NCBI GenBank assembly: GCA_945859605.1
Contig: OX243821.1
Span: forward strand, 1,426,885 to 1,490,884
Direction: 5' to 3'
Source of the DNA: Lumbricus rubellus
Lineage: Eukaryota > Annelida > Clitellata > Crassiclitellata > Lumbricidae
Length of the DNA: 64,000 bases
Below the pieces are notes generated by a model that had not been told where the DNA came from, ran no database searches, and saw nothing but the letters and a program-made list of their open reading frames with translations. Shown here piece after piece: positions 9,601 to 18,719 of the stretch (position 1 is its first letter; each line of letters opens with the position of its first letter). A program made the translations under genes and the position numbers.

Positions 9601-11557
9601 TTGGGTGTTGTTTGCATATCGTGAAGTGCCAGTGCAAGGACTGGGATTTTCAGCTTTTGATTTAGTGTTTGGACGAAATGTTAGAGGCATGCTTCAGTTG
9701 ATGAAGGAAACTTGGTTGAATGAGGATGTGATGCATGATTTGCATGGTCGCAATTTAATCGAGTATGTGCTGGATATGCGTGAGAAGATGAAAGTGGCTA
9801 TGAAGTTGGCTAATGAGAATGTGCTGGTGGCTCATGCTAAATCGAAACTGTGGTATGATAAACATGCTGAAGAGAGATCGTTTGAACCAGGTGATAGCGT
9901 GTTCTTATTGTTGCCGCTTATTGGTAAGCCGTTACAAGCGAAATTTTGTGGACCGTATAAAGTTGTGGAACGGTTGGGTGAGGTTGATTATTTGATTTGT
10001 ACACCGGATAGAAGAAAGAAACAAAGAGTTGTGCATGTGAATTTAATGAAGAGACAGGTACTAAGAGAAACTGAGGTGACTGACAGTATTGCATGTAACA
10101 ATATACATTCTGTGTGCATGATTGATACATTACCTGTGAATGATCCTGTGACTTTGGATGATCAGATCATGAAGTGTAAAATTGATGATGTGCAGCGAGG
10201 GGAATTAAGAGAACTGCTTTATTCATTTGAACATGTGTTTAGTGTTGTAACAGGAAAAACCGACTTGGTGTCGCATCGCATTGATCTTGTGGAGGGAGCT
10301 CGACCTGTGCGGCAAACACCGTATCGTCTGCATCCAGACAAGTTGGTGAAGGTTGATAAGGAGATACAGGAACTTTTGGAGGCGGGGACTATTGAAGAAT
10401 CTGAGAGTCCGTGGGCTGCACCTATTGTGTTGGTTCCCAAACCGGATGGGTCGGAGCGTTTGTGTTCGGATTTCAGGAAACTGAATGCGGTCACAATTGC
10501 GGATCCCTTTCCCATGCCACGGGTTGAGGTATTGATTGATCGGGTGGGTAGCGCCAAGTACATGACCAAACTGGATATGACGAAAGGATACTGGCAGATT
10601 CCAGTACATAAGGATTCGATCCCGTTAACTGCTTTTGTTACACCCCATGGTCATTACCAGTGGCGTTACATGAGTTTTGGATTGCGTAATGCGCCTGCGT
10701 CTTTTTCACGATTAATGGCTAAGGTGTTGCAGGGTTTAACGAAATTTTGTGATGCTTACTTGGACGATATAATCATTTTCAGTGGGGGGTGGACTGACCA
10801 CTTGGGACATTTACGACAGGTGTTAATGAGAATTGAGCAGGCGAAGTTGACGTTAAATTTGAAGAAATGTGTGTTCGCTGATGCGGAAGTAGATTTCCTC
10901 GGACATCACATTGGGATTAATGGCATTCAGCCGAGGGAAAAGAAGGTGGAGGTAGTGGTGAATTTCCCTCGACCGGTAAATAAGAAGCAAGTACAATCGT
11001 TTTTGGGTGTGGCAGGTTATTATCGCAGATATTTGCCTCATTATGCCGAGATTACGGGGCCTTTGAATGACTTGACTAAGAAAGGGGCAAAGTTTAGATG
11101 GTCGGATGAGGCAGATAGGGCATTTGTTGAATTAAAGTCTCGATTGGCTTCTAGACCTATTCTAAAACCTCCAGATTTTGAGCGCCAATTCTGTATGGCT
11201 GTTGATGCTTCTCACTTTTGTGACGGTGCAGTTCTTTTCCAGGTGGTGGACGGTTTGGATCACCCGATTTGTTTCTATAGTCGGAGGATCAGCGGAAGTG
11301 AAATCGGATACTCAACCATTGAGAAAGAGGCGTTGGCGTTAATGAGTGCTGTGCGGGCATTCAGTGTCTACTTTGGTTCGTCGTCGGTAGTGGTCTACAG
11401 TGATCACAGTCCGTTACAATTTATCAATCAAATGGCCAACAGGAACCAAAAGCTTCTTCGCTGGAGTTTGGAGTTGCAACAATATACATTGGACATCAGA
11501 CACAAACCAGGAAAAGACAATCATCTGCCCGATATTTTGAGCAGACCGTCGAAGTAA
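6683..11557 (+). CDS. Gag-Pol polyprotein of Gmr1-like Gypsy element
   Basis: One 1,624-residue frame. The likely start is the second Met (6743, METPEV); the first Met adds 20 residues. In order: Gag with a long E/K/R-rich coiled coil (about 70-235) and a capsid-like region (about 240-400); CCHC zinc knuckle from Cys473; aspartic protease with DSG at 555-557 and LVGND near 623; integrase HHCC (His781, His788, Cys818, Cys821) and core Asp851, Asp911, Glu947 (D-x35-E); GPY motif at 1090; reverse transcriptase from about 1205, with Asp1298 and YLDD at 1359-1362; RNase H from about 1500 with Asp1508. Gag and Pol share a frame, so no frameshift is needed. No env frame follows. The key catalytic residues are present. 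Confidence 0.95.
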   Translation: MRIFKVTTFVLSWFKFGNLEMETPEVTTPLDIEDFLMMNLAELQQHFDRIGEDVKGLTKTQLQKLAIKALSLKTGSEEGRLKAQEQKDANEMDRVRRKEEREFELEKLKLLAESEERKRLAESEERKLQAEEREEERRIQAEQRKLEAQTEEKKMRIQAEERKMAIQLEEKRLADRAEERRLEAQERAEEKQREAQQKADERNSELEAKKLEFEMKKLELGGVTEKSGISGDSFKFASAVRFVPKFESADIEHYLLAFEKAMNLHNVPEEKWTTLLQPQLTGKAARVFSDLTLEECKDYVEVKRALLTAYERVPEFYRKRFRSMGKEKSETYSNYAFRLQSPFQRWMEGEGAFEDVKRMAEILKMEQFVKCLPADLHKWLVDKRCTSMASAARQADEYAVLYKHEPFESFGGCNRDSNDYQRKSPPRGNFGGFRRDSVDHQWKSPNRGNFGGQTFEKQRASDEWDNYTGRIVCSYCKGENHTKGSCFKLLRKKDGPWERNWRTGNHVNLVQDGMESKQTPNTTVKELDVGFVPYCDSGCVLDDNGCARDLVFLRDSGSLQTLVNENSVRVNEYRLTGETRLIRGIGGQVKKVPLVEMSVQCKFVTGCMLCGLIDSLPSGVDVLVGNDVANERGLVEVAVLTRAKAREERMRDIDSIPVQRCSEPCSADCTSINAGGVANDDTDVLEDGDLRRLFDQSGVNEGMHEGITRTQLVKLQREDVTLDHLFKLEEANRNVVDGSVYEIVNGVLVRHWQDKITPHGMGVTQIVAPTAIRIKLLMVAHDVPMAGHMGMDKTLQRLTKHFWWPRINASVRKYVRSCDICQRLGKGERIHRAPLINLPVVNECFERIAMDVVGPLSVCEKTGNRFIITVIDLASHYPFAFPLRSHTAHDVAQALRVVFTMFGFPREILSDCGSEFMSDLMQEFLHVCGVKQIKTSPYHAQTNGCCERFHRTLKDMLKALVETYPGSWDDLLPWVLFAYREVPVQGLGFSAFDLVFGRNVRGMLQLMKETWLNEDVMHDLHGRNLIEYVLDMREKMKVAMKLANENVLVAHAKSKLWYDKHAEERSFEPGDSVFLLLPLIGKPLQAKFCGPYKVVERLGEVDYLICTPDRRKKQRVVHVNLMKRQVLRETEVTDSIACNNIHSVCMIDTLPVNDPVTLDDQIMKCKIDDVQRGELRELLYSFEHVFSVVTGKTDLVSHRIDLVEGARPVRQTPYRLHPDKLVKVDKEIQELLEAGTIEESESPWAAPIVLVPKPDGSERLCSDFRKLNAVTIADPFPMPRVEVLIDRVGSAKYMTKLDMTKGYWQIPVHKDSIPLTAFVTPHGHYQWRYMSFGLRNAPASFSRLMAKVLQGLTKFCDAYLDDIIIFSGGWTDHLGHLRQVLMRIEQAKLTLNLKKCVFADAEVDFLGHHIGINGIQPREKKVEVVVNFPRPVNKKQVQSFLGVAGYYRRYLPHYAEITGPLNDLTKKGAKFRWSDEADRAFVELKSRLASRPILKPPDFERQFCMAVDASHFCDGAVLFQVVDGLDHPICFYSRRISGSEIGYSTIEKEALALMSAVRAFSVYFGSSSVVVYSDHSPLQFINQMANRNQKLLRWSLELQQYTLDIRHKPGKDNHLPDILSRPSK

Positions 11558-11845
11558 AGTTAAAGTGGTTTACTACGAACTTTCCGGTTCCTGAACTTTG
11601 GGGACGGTATTTTTGTTTTTCAGGAGGAACTGACTGTCTGTAGGCGTAGTATTAGGGATATATCGTTTATGGGTGATCTGTAATGAAAAAACATTGGATC
11701 AGACAGTTGCATTCGCTTACATGTGTTGAAGATTGAGATATTTCTGTTGTTTGGGTATTTGGTGTAGGTAGTTAAGTAGATGTTGTGTTCTAGTTATGGT
11801 TGTATTTGTGTTTGATACTCGTCAACCTACGGGTTTCCTCGTGTT

Positions 11846-11859
11846 CGGGAGGGAGGGTA
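11846..11859 (+). other. Polypurine tract
   Basis: The purine run CGGGAGGGAGGG lies immediately before the 3' LTR, where plus-strand priming is expected. Confidence 0.8.
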
Positions 11860-12376
11860 TGTTACGTGTACGCTCGTGGAGTGACGAGCGTTCACTCACA
11901 TGCTATCCTTGCCCTTGGCCTACGTGACTTATCTCAGGTGTAGACCTGGACACGGTCCTTGGGTCTTGCACGTGAGAGGGAAAGGTGTGGCGAGTTGGCG
12001 CCACAAGTCACGTGGGTTAGCACGAGCTGTCGTGGAAAGGTTGGACGAGAGAGCAGTCAGTCTTCTTCACCCCGTTGGTGGGACTGGTCGAGTCTTGGTC
12101 ACCCCGTTGGTGGACTCGTTTGATGTTGTTCCTGAGACGTCTACCCTGCTGGTGGGTCCTGGAACGTTTTCCCTCCGTGACGTTCAGAAGCTGTAATTCA
12201 GCTTGTCCGGAGTTCGGTTCGTATTCACCGTTGGTTCGGTTCTGCTTGGCTGTCGTATGTCTACTGTCGAGGTATTTAAAGGACTCTGTACATAATTCGT
12301 TGCTGTAAATATTGCTCATATTAAACGATGAAAATGAATTTGGGACCTTGCGAGATTTCTCCTTAGATACGACGCT

Positions 12377-12380
<4 letters not shown>
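11860..12380 (+). repeat. 3' LTR
   Basis: 521 bp, no difference from the 5' LTR found on side-by-side reading. It is followed by an (AT)n run. Confidence 0.95.
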
Positions 12381-12413
<33 letters not shown>

Positions 12414-12495
12414 TTTAAACAAATAAAATAAGTTTATTTCTTGAATACACACAAAAACAATCAAGGCAGTGAACAGGGAATATATACATATATAC

Positions 12496-12535
<40 letters not shown>
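12381..12535. repeat. (AT)n microsatellites
   Basis: AT runs at 12381-12409 and about 12499-12533, separated by non-repetitive sequence. They continue the AT run interrupted by the Gypsy element. Confidence 0.9.
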
Positions 12536-12540
<5 letters not shown>

Positions 12541-12879
12541 ATAATTTAGTGATTTGAAAGTCACTATAATATTATTATAGTAACTTTCAATTATAGTTTG
12601 TTAGTTTTTGTGCCAAATGAAGGATAGTTTTTTTTACATCATCCGAGTTAAATTAAATGTGTTCCGAATTATTGTACTTATTATGGTCTGGTAGGTAACA
12701 TAAAGGTGTGTAAGGACAGCAGATTGCGCCTGTAATTTAAGACTCAGAATTTTCGGAAACCTCCATTTCTTTAAGCCTACTGATTGCATAAATAAATATT
12801 CATAATTAATAGACAAGTCGTAACATAGAGGCTATGTGAGTCCTGGATCGTTCTCAATCGGTGTGCATTGTCAGAGATT

Positions 12880-13650
12880 AAAGTTTGTTGTTTGTTTGTT
12901 TGTACGTGCACCAGTGTTATTTTAGTTCCAGCATTAATTTTTATTCCTATTCTTATTCTATTCCATAGTTGTAATTTTTATTCTAGTTTTACTTCTTCTT
13001 TATAAATAAATTTCGTTCTTATTCTAGTTCCACTTCCTATTTAGAAATAATTTTAGTTCCAGTTCCAGTTCTAGTTCCACTTCCAATTCCACTTCTCATA
13101 GTTATGTCTAACATGAATGATTACAGTAACACACAAAAACAGTGTCTCGAGTCTTTTGACCTATTTATAAGATTAGTAATAATTAGAAATAATAATCAAT
13201 AGGAGAGAAAATATTATTTTTAAAAATTTCCTTTTCTGATGCCTTCAGTCCGGAAAACTATTAAATTTTTTAAAAGTTTCTATTTCTATTCCGTTCTCGT
13301 TCCAGAAAAATATTGAAATTTTTATTCCTATTCTATTCTCGTTCCAGAAATATTTTTTATTCCAGTTTCCGTTCCATGGAACGAAATTAAAATAATTCTT
13401 ATTCTTATTCTATTCTCAGGAACTAAAATAACACTGATGTGCACTTGTTATAGCGTCCCTTCAAGCTCTCTCTACTCAGAAGCGATCCCGAATGCAGAGC
13501 GGACACTGCATCGAAGTTTCACGCCGAATCGCTGAGCAATTGTGAGTGAAGGACTTGCTCAAGGTCCTTACGCGGCGAGGTGGATTCGAACCTCGAACCT
13601 TCCGGCTCCAAGGCAACGACGCCCCCACTACACCGCCGCGCTCCACAAAG
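12880..13650 (-). repeat. tRNA-derived SINE split by a hAT element
   Basis: The SINE tail (antisense GTTTGTTTGTTTGTACGTGCAC, up to 12911) and the rest of the SINE (13437-13650, with B box and GGAGCGCGG head) are parted by the element at 12912-13436. The order shows the SINE was there first. Confidence 0.85.
12912..13436. mobile_element. hAT non-autonomous element, 525 bp
   Basis: Terminal inverted repeats CAGTGTTATTTTAGTTCC and its complement lie at the two ends. The flanking 8-mers ACGTGCAC (12904-12911) and ATGTGCAC (13437-13444) differ by one base, as an 8-bp hAT target duplication should. The interior is low-complexity, rich in TTCCAGTTCC- and TTATTCTATT-like runs, with no transposase. 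Confidence 0.9.
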
Positions 13651-14119
13651 TTATTTAAAGCATGAAAATTTCGCGGTGATCAACTGCATTATGAAGTTTT
13701 CTGATGTCCCACTGTGGGAAGGAAATCTGTGAATATTGTATTACTATTTTAAATATTATATTGTGAGTAGGCATATTCGAAGAAGGACTTTGAAGCGATC
13801 CGGTTTTTTTAAAACCTTTTTTCAGGAGGGATCTGTTGATAGCTCGAAATTGATAATTATTATAGCGCAGATGGCACACTATTCAAAGGTGTGTAAGCGC
13901 GCCTTGAATTTAGCGTTAATTTATTCAATGTCTTACAACATTTAGTGGTCATATATTTGCCCTTACATTGCACGGAGACTTTGAGACCAAGCAGAGCAGT
14001 GAATCTTTGCTCGAGAGTCGCCCTCCTCCTTTTTACTAGCTTGGGACTAGCATTACAACAAGTAGAGTTATAACGGAATAAAATCTATGGGCATCCAGAG
14101 GTTAACGAAATCTCACGAC

Positions 14120-14163
14120 AATAATGGCCGTTAATTTAAAAAAAGACAGAAACCTAGACAATG
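14120..14163. other. Flank of the SINE insertion
   Basis: The end of a GGCATCCAGAGGTTAACGAAATCTC motif region (about 14090-14135), seen elsewhere after CTCGGAGGTATCCAG. No gene is recognised. Confidence 0.3.
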
Positions 14164-14380
14164 TGGGGCTCGGTGGTCTAGTGGTGGCGTCGCTGCCTTG
14201 GAGCCGGAAGGTCCGATGTTCGAATCCACCTCCCCTCGTAAGGACCTTGGGCAAGTCCTTCACTCACAATTGCTCAGCGCTTCGGCGTGAAAGTCCGATG
14301 CAGTGTCCGCTCTGCATCGGGAGCGCCTCTGAGTAGCGAGCTTAAAGAGGCGCTATAGCAAGTGCACATACAAAAAACAA
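14164..14380 (+). repeat. tRNA-derived SINE, full length
   Basis: Head GGGGCTCGGTGGTCTAGTGG, body with GACCTTGGGCAAGTCC, and tail GAGGCGCTATAGCAAGTGC...CAAAAAACAA. It differs from the 22656 copy by scattered substitutions. Confidence 0.85.
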
Positions 14381-14574
14381 TAAGCAGAAAAATCTATAAA
14401 TGGGTGGTAAAAGCTATGAGTGGCATATCCCTGTTATCCATGATGTAAGTGAAAACTTTAACATGCCTCGGAATCTTGTAAGGCTTATGGTTTTAGTAAT
14501 GGGCTTGGAGTCAGTAGCCAGGACAATGATCGTAACCCAAATGTTAGCGAGAGGTCCCTTGGGAACTTGTAACG

Positions 14575-14670
14575 TTTATGTTTAGCTAAAAATGGGTGTC
14601 TTAATGGAATATTTTAGTAAGCTTGGCGGGCCTTGTTTTCAGCGTAGCGAGACTGTGTGATAACCAATTG
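14575..14670 (+). repeat. TATA-N23-GGTGTCT unit (type A)
   Basis: CTTGTAACG precedes GGTGTCT at 14595-14601. It is followed by GGCGGGCCTTG and GCGAGACTGTGTGATAACC. Confidence 0.7.
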
Positions 14671-14734
14671 TCGGTTAATTCACCTGACCAAAAGTCGTAT
14701 TTTTACTCACCGGTTTTGGTGGGAGTTAGGTTTC

Positions 14735-14875
14735 GGGTTTAGCGTTAGGGATATGTAATAATAAGTACATCGATCGGGTTAGGGTTTAGCGTTAGGATTA
14801 GGATTTATAGTAATAATATACTCGTAGATCGGGTTAGAGTGAGGATTTGGGGTTAGAGTTAGGGATATCTGTATA
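14735..14875 (+). repeat. Degenerate TTAGGG-like repeat
   Basis: GGGTTTAGCGTTAGGGATAT, GGGTTAGGGTTTAGCG and GGGGTTAGAGTTAGGG occur in three loose units of about 55-60 bp. It resembles telomeric repeat only in part and is probably a short local duplication. Confidence 0.45.
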
Positions 14876-15019
14876 AATAAAGAGAAGATTCTGCCTGTCT
14901 GTCTTTTGTTTGGGATGCAATTCAACAGTTTTGGAGCTTTTCACGCAATGTCGGCTGTCTTGATGATAATATTGTTTCACAGTGGTGGTTCTATTAAGTT
15001 GCATGATTTTATCTGCGAC

Positions 15020-15215
15020 AATGCAGAGGCTTTCGTTCTCTGTGGTTGGTCCAACAACCTGGAATTGACTTCCTTTGACTATGTGACAACTCCCAAAACT
15101 GTTCTCAAGTTCACAAACTGTTGAATACTGTTTTTTTCCGTTGATCTCGGCCGGGAGCGCCTCTGAGTGGGTATCTTGAAAAGGCGCTATATAAACTATG
15201 ATTGTTTGTTTTTTG
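15020..15215 (+). pseudogene. Decayed LINE 3' end
   Basis: Frames with the TTGGTCCAACAACCTGGAAT segment match the GPxxWNSLP region of LINE C-termini. It ends in the tail GGGAGCGCCTCTGAGTGGG...AAGGCGCTATATAAAC. It is frameshifted and 5'-truncated. Confidence 0.6.
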
Positions 15216-15240
15216 TATTACGCAATCCCAACGGTTTTCG

Positions 15241-15400
15241 TGTACCAAACAACTAGGCTAGTTGTACGGATTTGCAATACAATGAGGTGTCTTTCCTGAG
15301 TTTCAAAGCCGTGTATGATCGAGTGATAGGTATTGAAAAATTTCCCAGACTTGCATAAATACCTTTTGTTCAGATCTTTCCGAAGCTATAAATATCCAAT
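15241..15400 (+). repeat. Paired TATA/GGTGTCT element (type B)
   Basis: GGTGTCT at 15286 is followed by TGAGTTTCAAAGCCGTG and ATCGAG, then AATACCTTTTG and CTATAAATA at 15386-15394, the convergent TATA of the family. It lies just left of a tRNA-Thr gene, as in the array beyond 33 kb. Confidence 0.75.
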
Positions 15401-15532
15401 TTACTTTTTAATGAGACAATGGAAGGTTAGGCTTCTTATCTTCAATTAAGTTTACTATTCTTGCATGCATCCAGCTTTCCACGCGTCTAATTAAATATCT
15501 TCGTTGAATTGTGAATTCTTTAAAACACTATT

Positions 15533-15604
15533 TGCCCCCAATGAGGTTTGAACTCACGACCCCTGGTTTACAAGACCAGTGCTCTGCCACTGAGCTATAG
15601 AGGC
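15533..15604 (-). tRNA. tRNA-Thr (TGT)
   Basis: 72 nt, read 15604 to 15533. A 7-bp acceptor stem (GCCTCTA with TGGGGGC, two G-T pairs), D arm GCTC-AGTGGCA-GAGC, anticodon arm CTGGT-CTTGTAA-ACCAG, variable GGGTC, T arm GTGAG-TTCAAAC-CTCAT, discriminator A. Anticodon TGT reads the Thr codon ACA. No intron and no encoded CCA. A TTTT run eight bases past the 3' end is a Pol III terminator. Confidence 0.92.
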
Positions 15605-15879
15605 ACACGTTAATGTCTCATCTAAGGAACCTTCTAAATCACTGTCGTACAAATGCTGCCAATACGCAGAGTAAATATTGAATTTTTGCCCAACGCGTTT
15701 TAAAACTAGGTCGATCTGTAGTCGATATATGTATGAGATCATTAGAGTCTTCCACGTTTACCTAGGCCTACTCGAGTGGCCCACGTCAGTACATTCATGA
15801 CTGAACAACTTCGATGGGTCCCTCTCTGTGCCCGTAAATATCGATGTTCTTGTTTTGGTTCTTAGGTCTCAATAATATT

Positions 15880-16110
15880 GGGCTCGGTAGCGCATTGGAT
15901 AAGACGCTTGTATTGAGAACGAGAGGAACCGAGATAGAGACCCGTAGGACGGACGTGCTTTGCAGGCTGTTTGTTCTGTTAGTAGTTAAGATTAATATAT
16001 TTCATTGTATCTGCTGTCATACAAGTTCTTGTGAATTGTTTCAATTGAATAACTGGAACCGGTTTCGATATGTCAATGGGATTTGTTTCAATAAAGAATA
16101 TTATCTAGTG
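15880..16110 (+). repeat. Repeat with tRNA-like AGCGCATTGGATAA box
   Basis: GGGCTCGGTAGCGCATTGG, then GAGAACGAGAGG and a degenerate B-box position, resemble an old tRNA-derived head. The rest matches the repeats at 2500-2640 and 28260-28520, ending near TTTCAATAAAGAATATT. Confidence 0.4.
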
Positions 16111-16139
16111 GGAAGAAGCGAGTGTAATCTGAGGATGCC

Positions 16140-16545
16140 TCGGGAACTTATAGCGCGTATTTTCCACTAAAAAAGAGGTGCCCTAGTGGAAGTTGTTTTT
16201 GTGACAGTAGTATAATAGACACAGTTTCAGTTTAGCGAGGCTATAATAACGGGTAAAATGTGAAAAGGCACGAAAAAGTTACTTTTTGAGATGCGTCGGG
16301 AATTTGTAGCGCGCGTGTTCAACTAAAAATGGGTGTCTTTTTGACATTTTAAAAAGTGATCTTGGCGGGCCTTATTTCTGTTTTGTGTTATTGAACAATA
16401 ATTGTCATTCTACTGACAGTATTATTCTTTTTACTACCTTGGATACTTGTAACGAGTACGTCCAACTAAAAATGGGTGTCTTAAAAGTTCATGGAAGTTT
16501 TTTGAGTAGTGTGTTGAGATTGTGTGATAACCCAATCCGGTGTTT
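16140..16545 (+). repeat. TATA-N23-GGTGTCT units (type A), group 3
   Basis: Units with motifs near 16174 (GGTGCCC), at 16332 and at 16475 (both GGTGTCT), about 150 bp apart and preceded by TATAGCGCG-, TTGTAGCGCG- and CTTGTAACG-like boxes. They parallel 2722-3022. Confidence 0.7.
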
Positions 16546-16559
16546 CACTTTTGGAACCT

Positions 16560-16935
16560 CTTCTTTAGGTAAGCTGCCTCTCGGCAGGTCCTGATGCCCA
16601 ACGACGCCACTCTTCTCGATATTGTGCTTTTTCATTGAGTTTTCCATATTCATCCTCCATCATCCAGTCCAAGAACTTTTCCCTAGGTCTTCCTCTTCCC
16701 CTCTTCCCCTCCATTTTGCCCTCCACAATGTCTCTTTGCAAGGAGTTGCCTCTCAGTACATGTCCTATCCAGTTCTTCTGCCTTGTTCTAATTGTATTCA
16801 TCAAGATCTTTCCTCTTCCAACTTCTTCAGTACTTCTTCATTTGATTTATGTTCTGTCCAGCTGATCCTTTCCATCCTTCTCCATATCCACATCTCGAAC
16901 GCTTCGATTCGTTTGATATCCTCCTGTTTTATCGG
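16560..16935 (-). pseudogene. LINE C-terminal fragment (RTE/Jockey-like)
   Basis: The minus-strand frame 16804-16565 encodes IGHVLRGNSLQRDIVEGKM and GKRGRGRPREKFLDWMMED, the usual C-terminal signature of many animal non-LTR reverse transcriptase proteins. The catalytic domains are missing. It separates GGAACC from a second GGAACCTTTGTGG, so it interrupts copy 2 of the block. Confidence 0.8.
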
Positions 16936-16970
16936 AACCTTTGTGGTTATAAATCGCAAAATGATGCATA

Positions 16971-17070
16971 TTATAGTACAGATGAAGCTCTATTTAGAGG
17001 TGTCTAGGAGCGGCTTCATTTTTGGCGCTAATTTAGCCAATGTCTTACGACATCTATTTATCTCTAGCAT
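16971..17070 (+). repeat. TATA-N23-GGTGTCT unit
   Basis: TTATAGTACAG... leads to GGTGTCT at 16999-17005, then AGGAGCGGCTTCATTTTTGG, matching 3158 and 25703. Confidence 0.7.
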
Positions 17071-17077
17071 TTGCTGT

Positions 17078-17276
17078 AGCGCCCTTTCAAACTCGCTATT
17101 CAGAGGCGCTCCAGACTATACAGCGCGGACGCTGCATCGGATTTCCGCGCATCGCGAGCAATTGCAAGAGAAGGACTTGCTCAAGGTCCTTTTGCGGCTA
17201 CCTGAGGTGGATTCGAACCTGGAACCCTCCGGCTCCATAGGCACCGTAACCCACCACTACCCCACCGTGCTCCACA
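17078..17276 (-). repeat. tRNA-derived SINE
   Basis: Antisense copy with tail GTAGCGCCCTTTCAAACTCG, body GGACTTGCTCAAGGTCC, B box GGATTCGAACC and head ACCCCACCGTGCTCC. It is the paralogue of the copy at 3233-3392 and keeps more of the body. Confidence 0.8.
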
Positions 17277-17284
17277 TCTAGTGC

Positions 17285-17960
17285 CTTGTTGAGACTGTCT
17301 GCTCTGGCATTGCACGGAGACTAAGACCAAGCGTATCAATAAATCTTCGTTTTTTAGTCGTCCCCTTTTTTGTACTGAATTGGGTCTGGCACTACTCGGA
17401 GGTATCCAGGGTTTAACGACATCTTGGTCGTTGATGATTTACTTTTGATTGAGATCGTTAGCATAATATAATTATAGTGCAGTAGGTCCTTTTTCAGTTT
17501 AGCCCGACTGTGAGTGCATTGCATTCAAGACCAAGCGTATAAATAAATCGTCGTTCTTTAGTCGTCCCCTCCTTTGTACTGAATTGGGACTGGCACTACT
17601 CATAGGTATCCAGATATTAACGACATCTTGGCCGTTGTTGTCAAAAGCGATTAATTTTTGAGTGAGATCTTTAGTAGTATAATAGTAGTTACAGTTTAAC
17701 AATCTTTTTAATAATAAAGATCATTATCGTCGCCCTCCTCTTTCGTCCAGTCTTTGGACTGGCACTGGGGATATAACAATGGATAGCACGCTGGAATGAA
17801 AAGCGAAAAGAACCGAGATTGCGCCCCGTTGGACGAACGTGCTTTGTACGCTGCAGCTTTTAGCGCCGTGTATTATAATAATTGCAAGCTGTCTGTTCTC
17901 TTAGTAGTTAATGTTTATGTCTTCTGTAATTTGCGTTCTTGTGAATTGTTTTCAATTGCA
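17285..17960 (+). repeat. Tandem duplicates of a GACCAAGCGTAT repeat
   Basis: Two adjacent copies (about 17310 and 17520) of a motif region holding AAGACCAAGCGTAT, AATCTTCGTT, TCGTCCCC and GGCACTACTC, with TTTAACGACATC or a variant. Single copies lie at 1925, 3430, 13980 and 27500. The AGCGCATTGGATAA-type repeat follows from 17730 in a decayed form. Confidence 0.55.
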
Positions 17961-17999
17961 TAAATCGAATACAGAATCTCTTCCTTGATATGGCGATGC

Positions 18000-18690
18000 C
18001 AGCTAGGTCTTGCTCCAACTGACATACTTGATATTTTTCGGCCTGTGTCAAGTACTCGGACAAGTCGGTCCCTACATTGTACGTTCGGTTGATAAGGGAG
18101 TGCTCTTGATTCCGTTTGCTCGTACCTCTATCATGCAGAGTCGTGCTTTTTCTGTGGTTGGCCCGGTGGTATGGAATGCCCTCCCACTTGAGCGGCGCCT
18201 GTTCCCTAGATCACTCTCTGACACATCCTATAAGCACTTAAAACTGTGCTGTTTGGCCGCACTTAAAACTGTGCTGTTTGGCCGCACTTAAAACTGTGCT
18301 GTTTGGCCGCACTTAAAAACTGTGCTGTTTGGCCGCACTTAAAACTGTGCTGTTTGGCCGCACTTAAAACTGTGCTGTTTGGCCGCACTTAAAAACTGTG
18401 CTGTTTGGCCGCACTTAAAAACTGTGCTGTTTGGCCGCACTTAAAAACTGTGCTGTTTGGCCGCACTTAAAAACTGTGCTGTTTGGCCAAACTTAAAACT
18501 GCTGTTTGGCCGCACTTAAAAACTGTGCTGTTTGGCCGCACTTGAAAACTGTGCTGTTTGGCCGCACTGGAGTCGGGAGCGCCTCTATGTAGTTCCCTTG
18601 AAGAAGCGCTAGATAAATACTTGAATGATTTAATGAACGAACGAATGAAGGAAGAATGAATGAATGAACCAGTTGCTATATCCAGCCGAT
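18000..18690 (+). pseudogene. LINE 3' end (CR1/L2-like) with internal expansion
   Basis: The frame encodes LLIPFARTSIMQSRAFSVVG and a WNALPL segment, then the KHLK motif, at which a minisatellite starts. After the expansion the normal tail GGGAGCGCCTCTATGTAG...AAGCGCTAGATAAATAC and a GAAT-rich repeat follow. It is the paralogue of 3890-4270. Confidence 0.8.
18232..18570 (+). repeat. 25-26-bp minisatellite inside LINE 3' coding end
   Basis: About 13 units of CACTTAAAACTGTGCTG plus TTTGGCCG, with a 4-A/5-A length difference between units. The paralogue at 4120-4165 has one unit (ACTTAAAAACTGTTCTG, TTTGGCCG), so the array grew after duplication of the block. Confidence 0.95.
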
Positions 18691-18719
18691 TTCTTTCTAT
18701 AAAGAGCATTCATCTAATC

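Larger units (their letters stand above)
6023..12380 (+). mobile_element. Ty3/Gypsy LTR retrotransposon, Gmr1-like, complete
   Basis: A 6,358-bp element: 5' LTR, primer-binding site, one gag-pol frame, polypurine tract, 3' LTR. It lies inside an (AT)n run, so its short target duplication cannot be delimited. The LTRs match throughout by eye and the 1,624-codon frame is uninterrupted, so insertion was recent and the element may still be competent. Integrase lies before reverse transcriptase, the reverse of the usual Ty3/Gypsy order and diagnostic of the Gmr1-like group. Confidence 0.95.

Noticed and set aside
14735..14875. Interstitial telomere (TTAGGG repeats)
   Set aside because: Units are irregular with a 55-60-bp period and carry other sequence; no true TTAGGG run exists.
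18232..18570. CRISPR-like direct repeats
   Set aside because: Units are contiguous with no unique spacers, and the DNA is eukaryotic.
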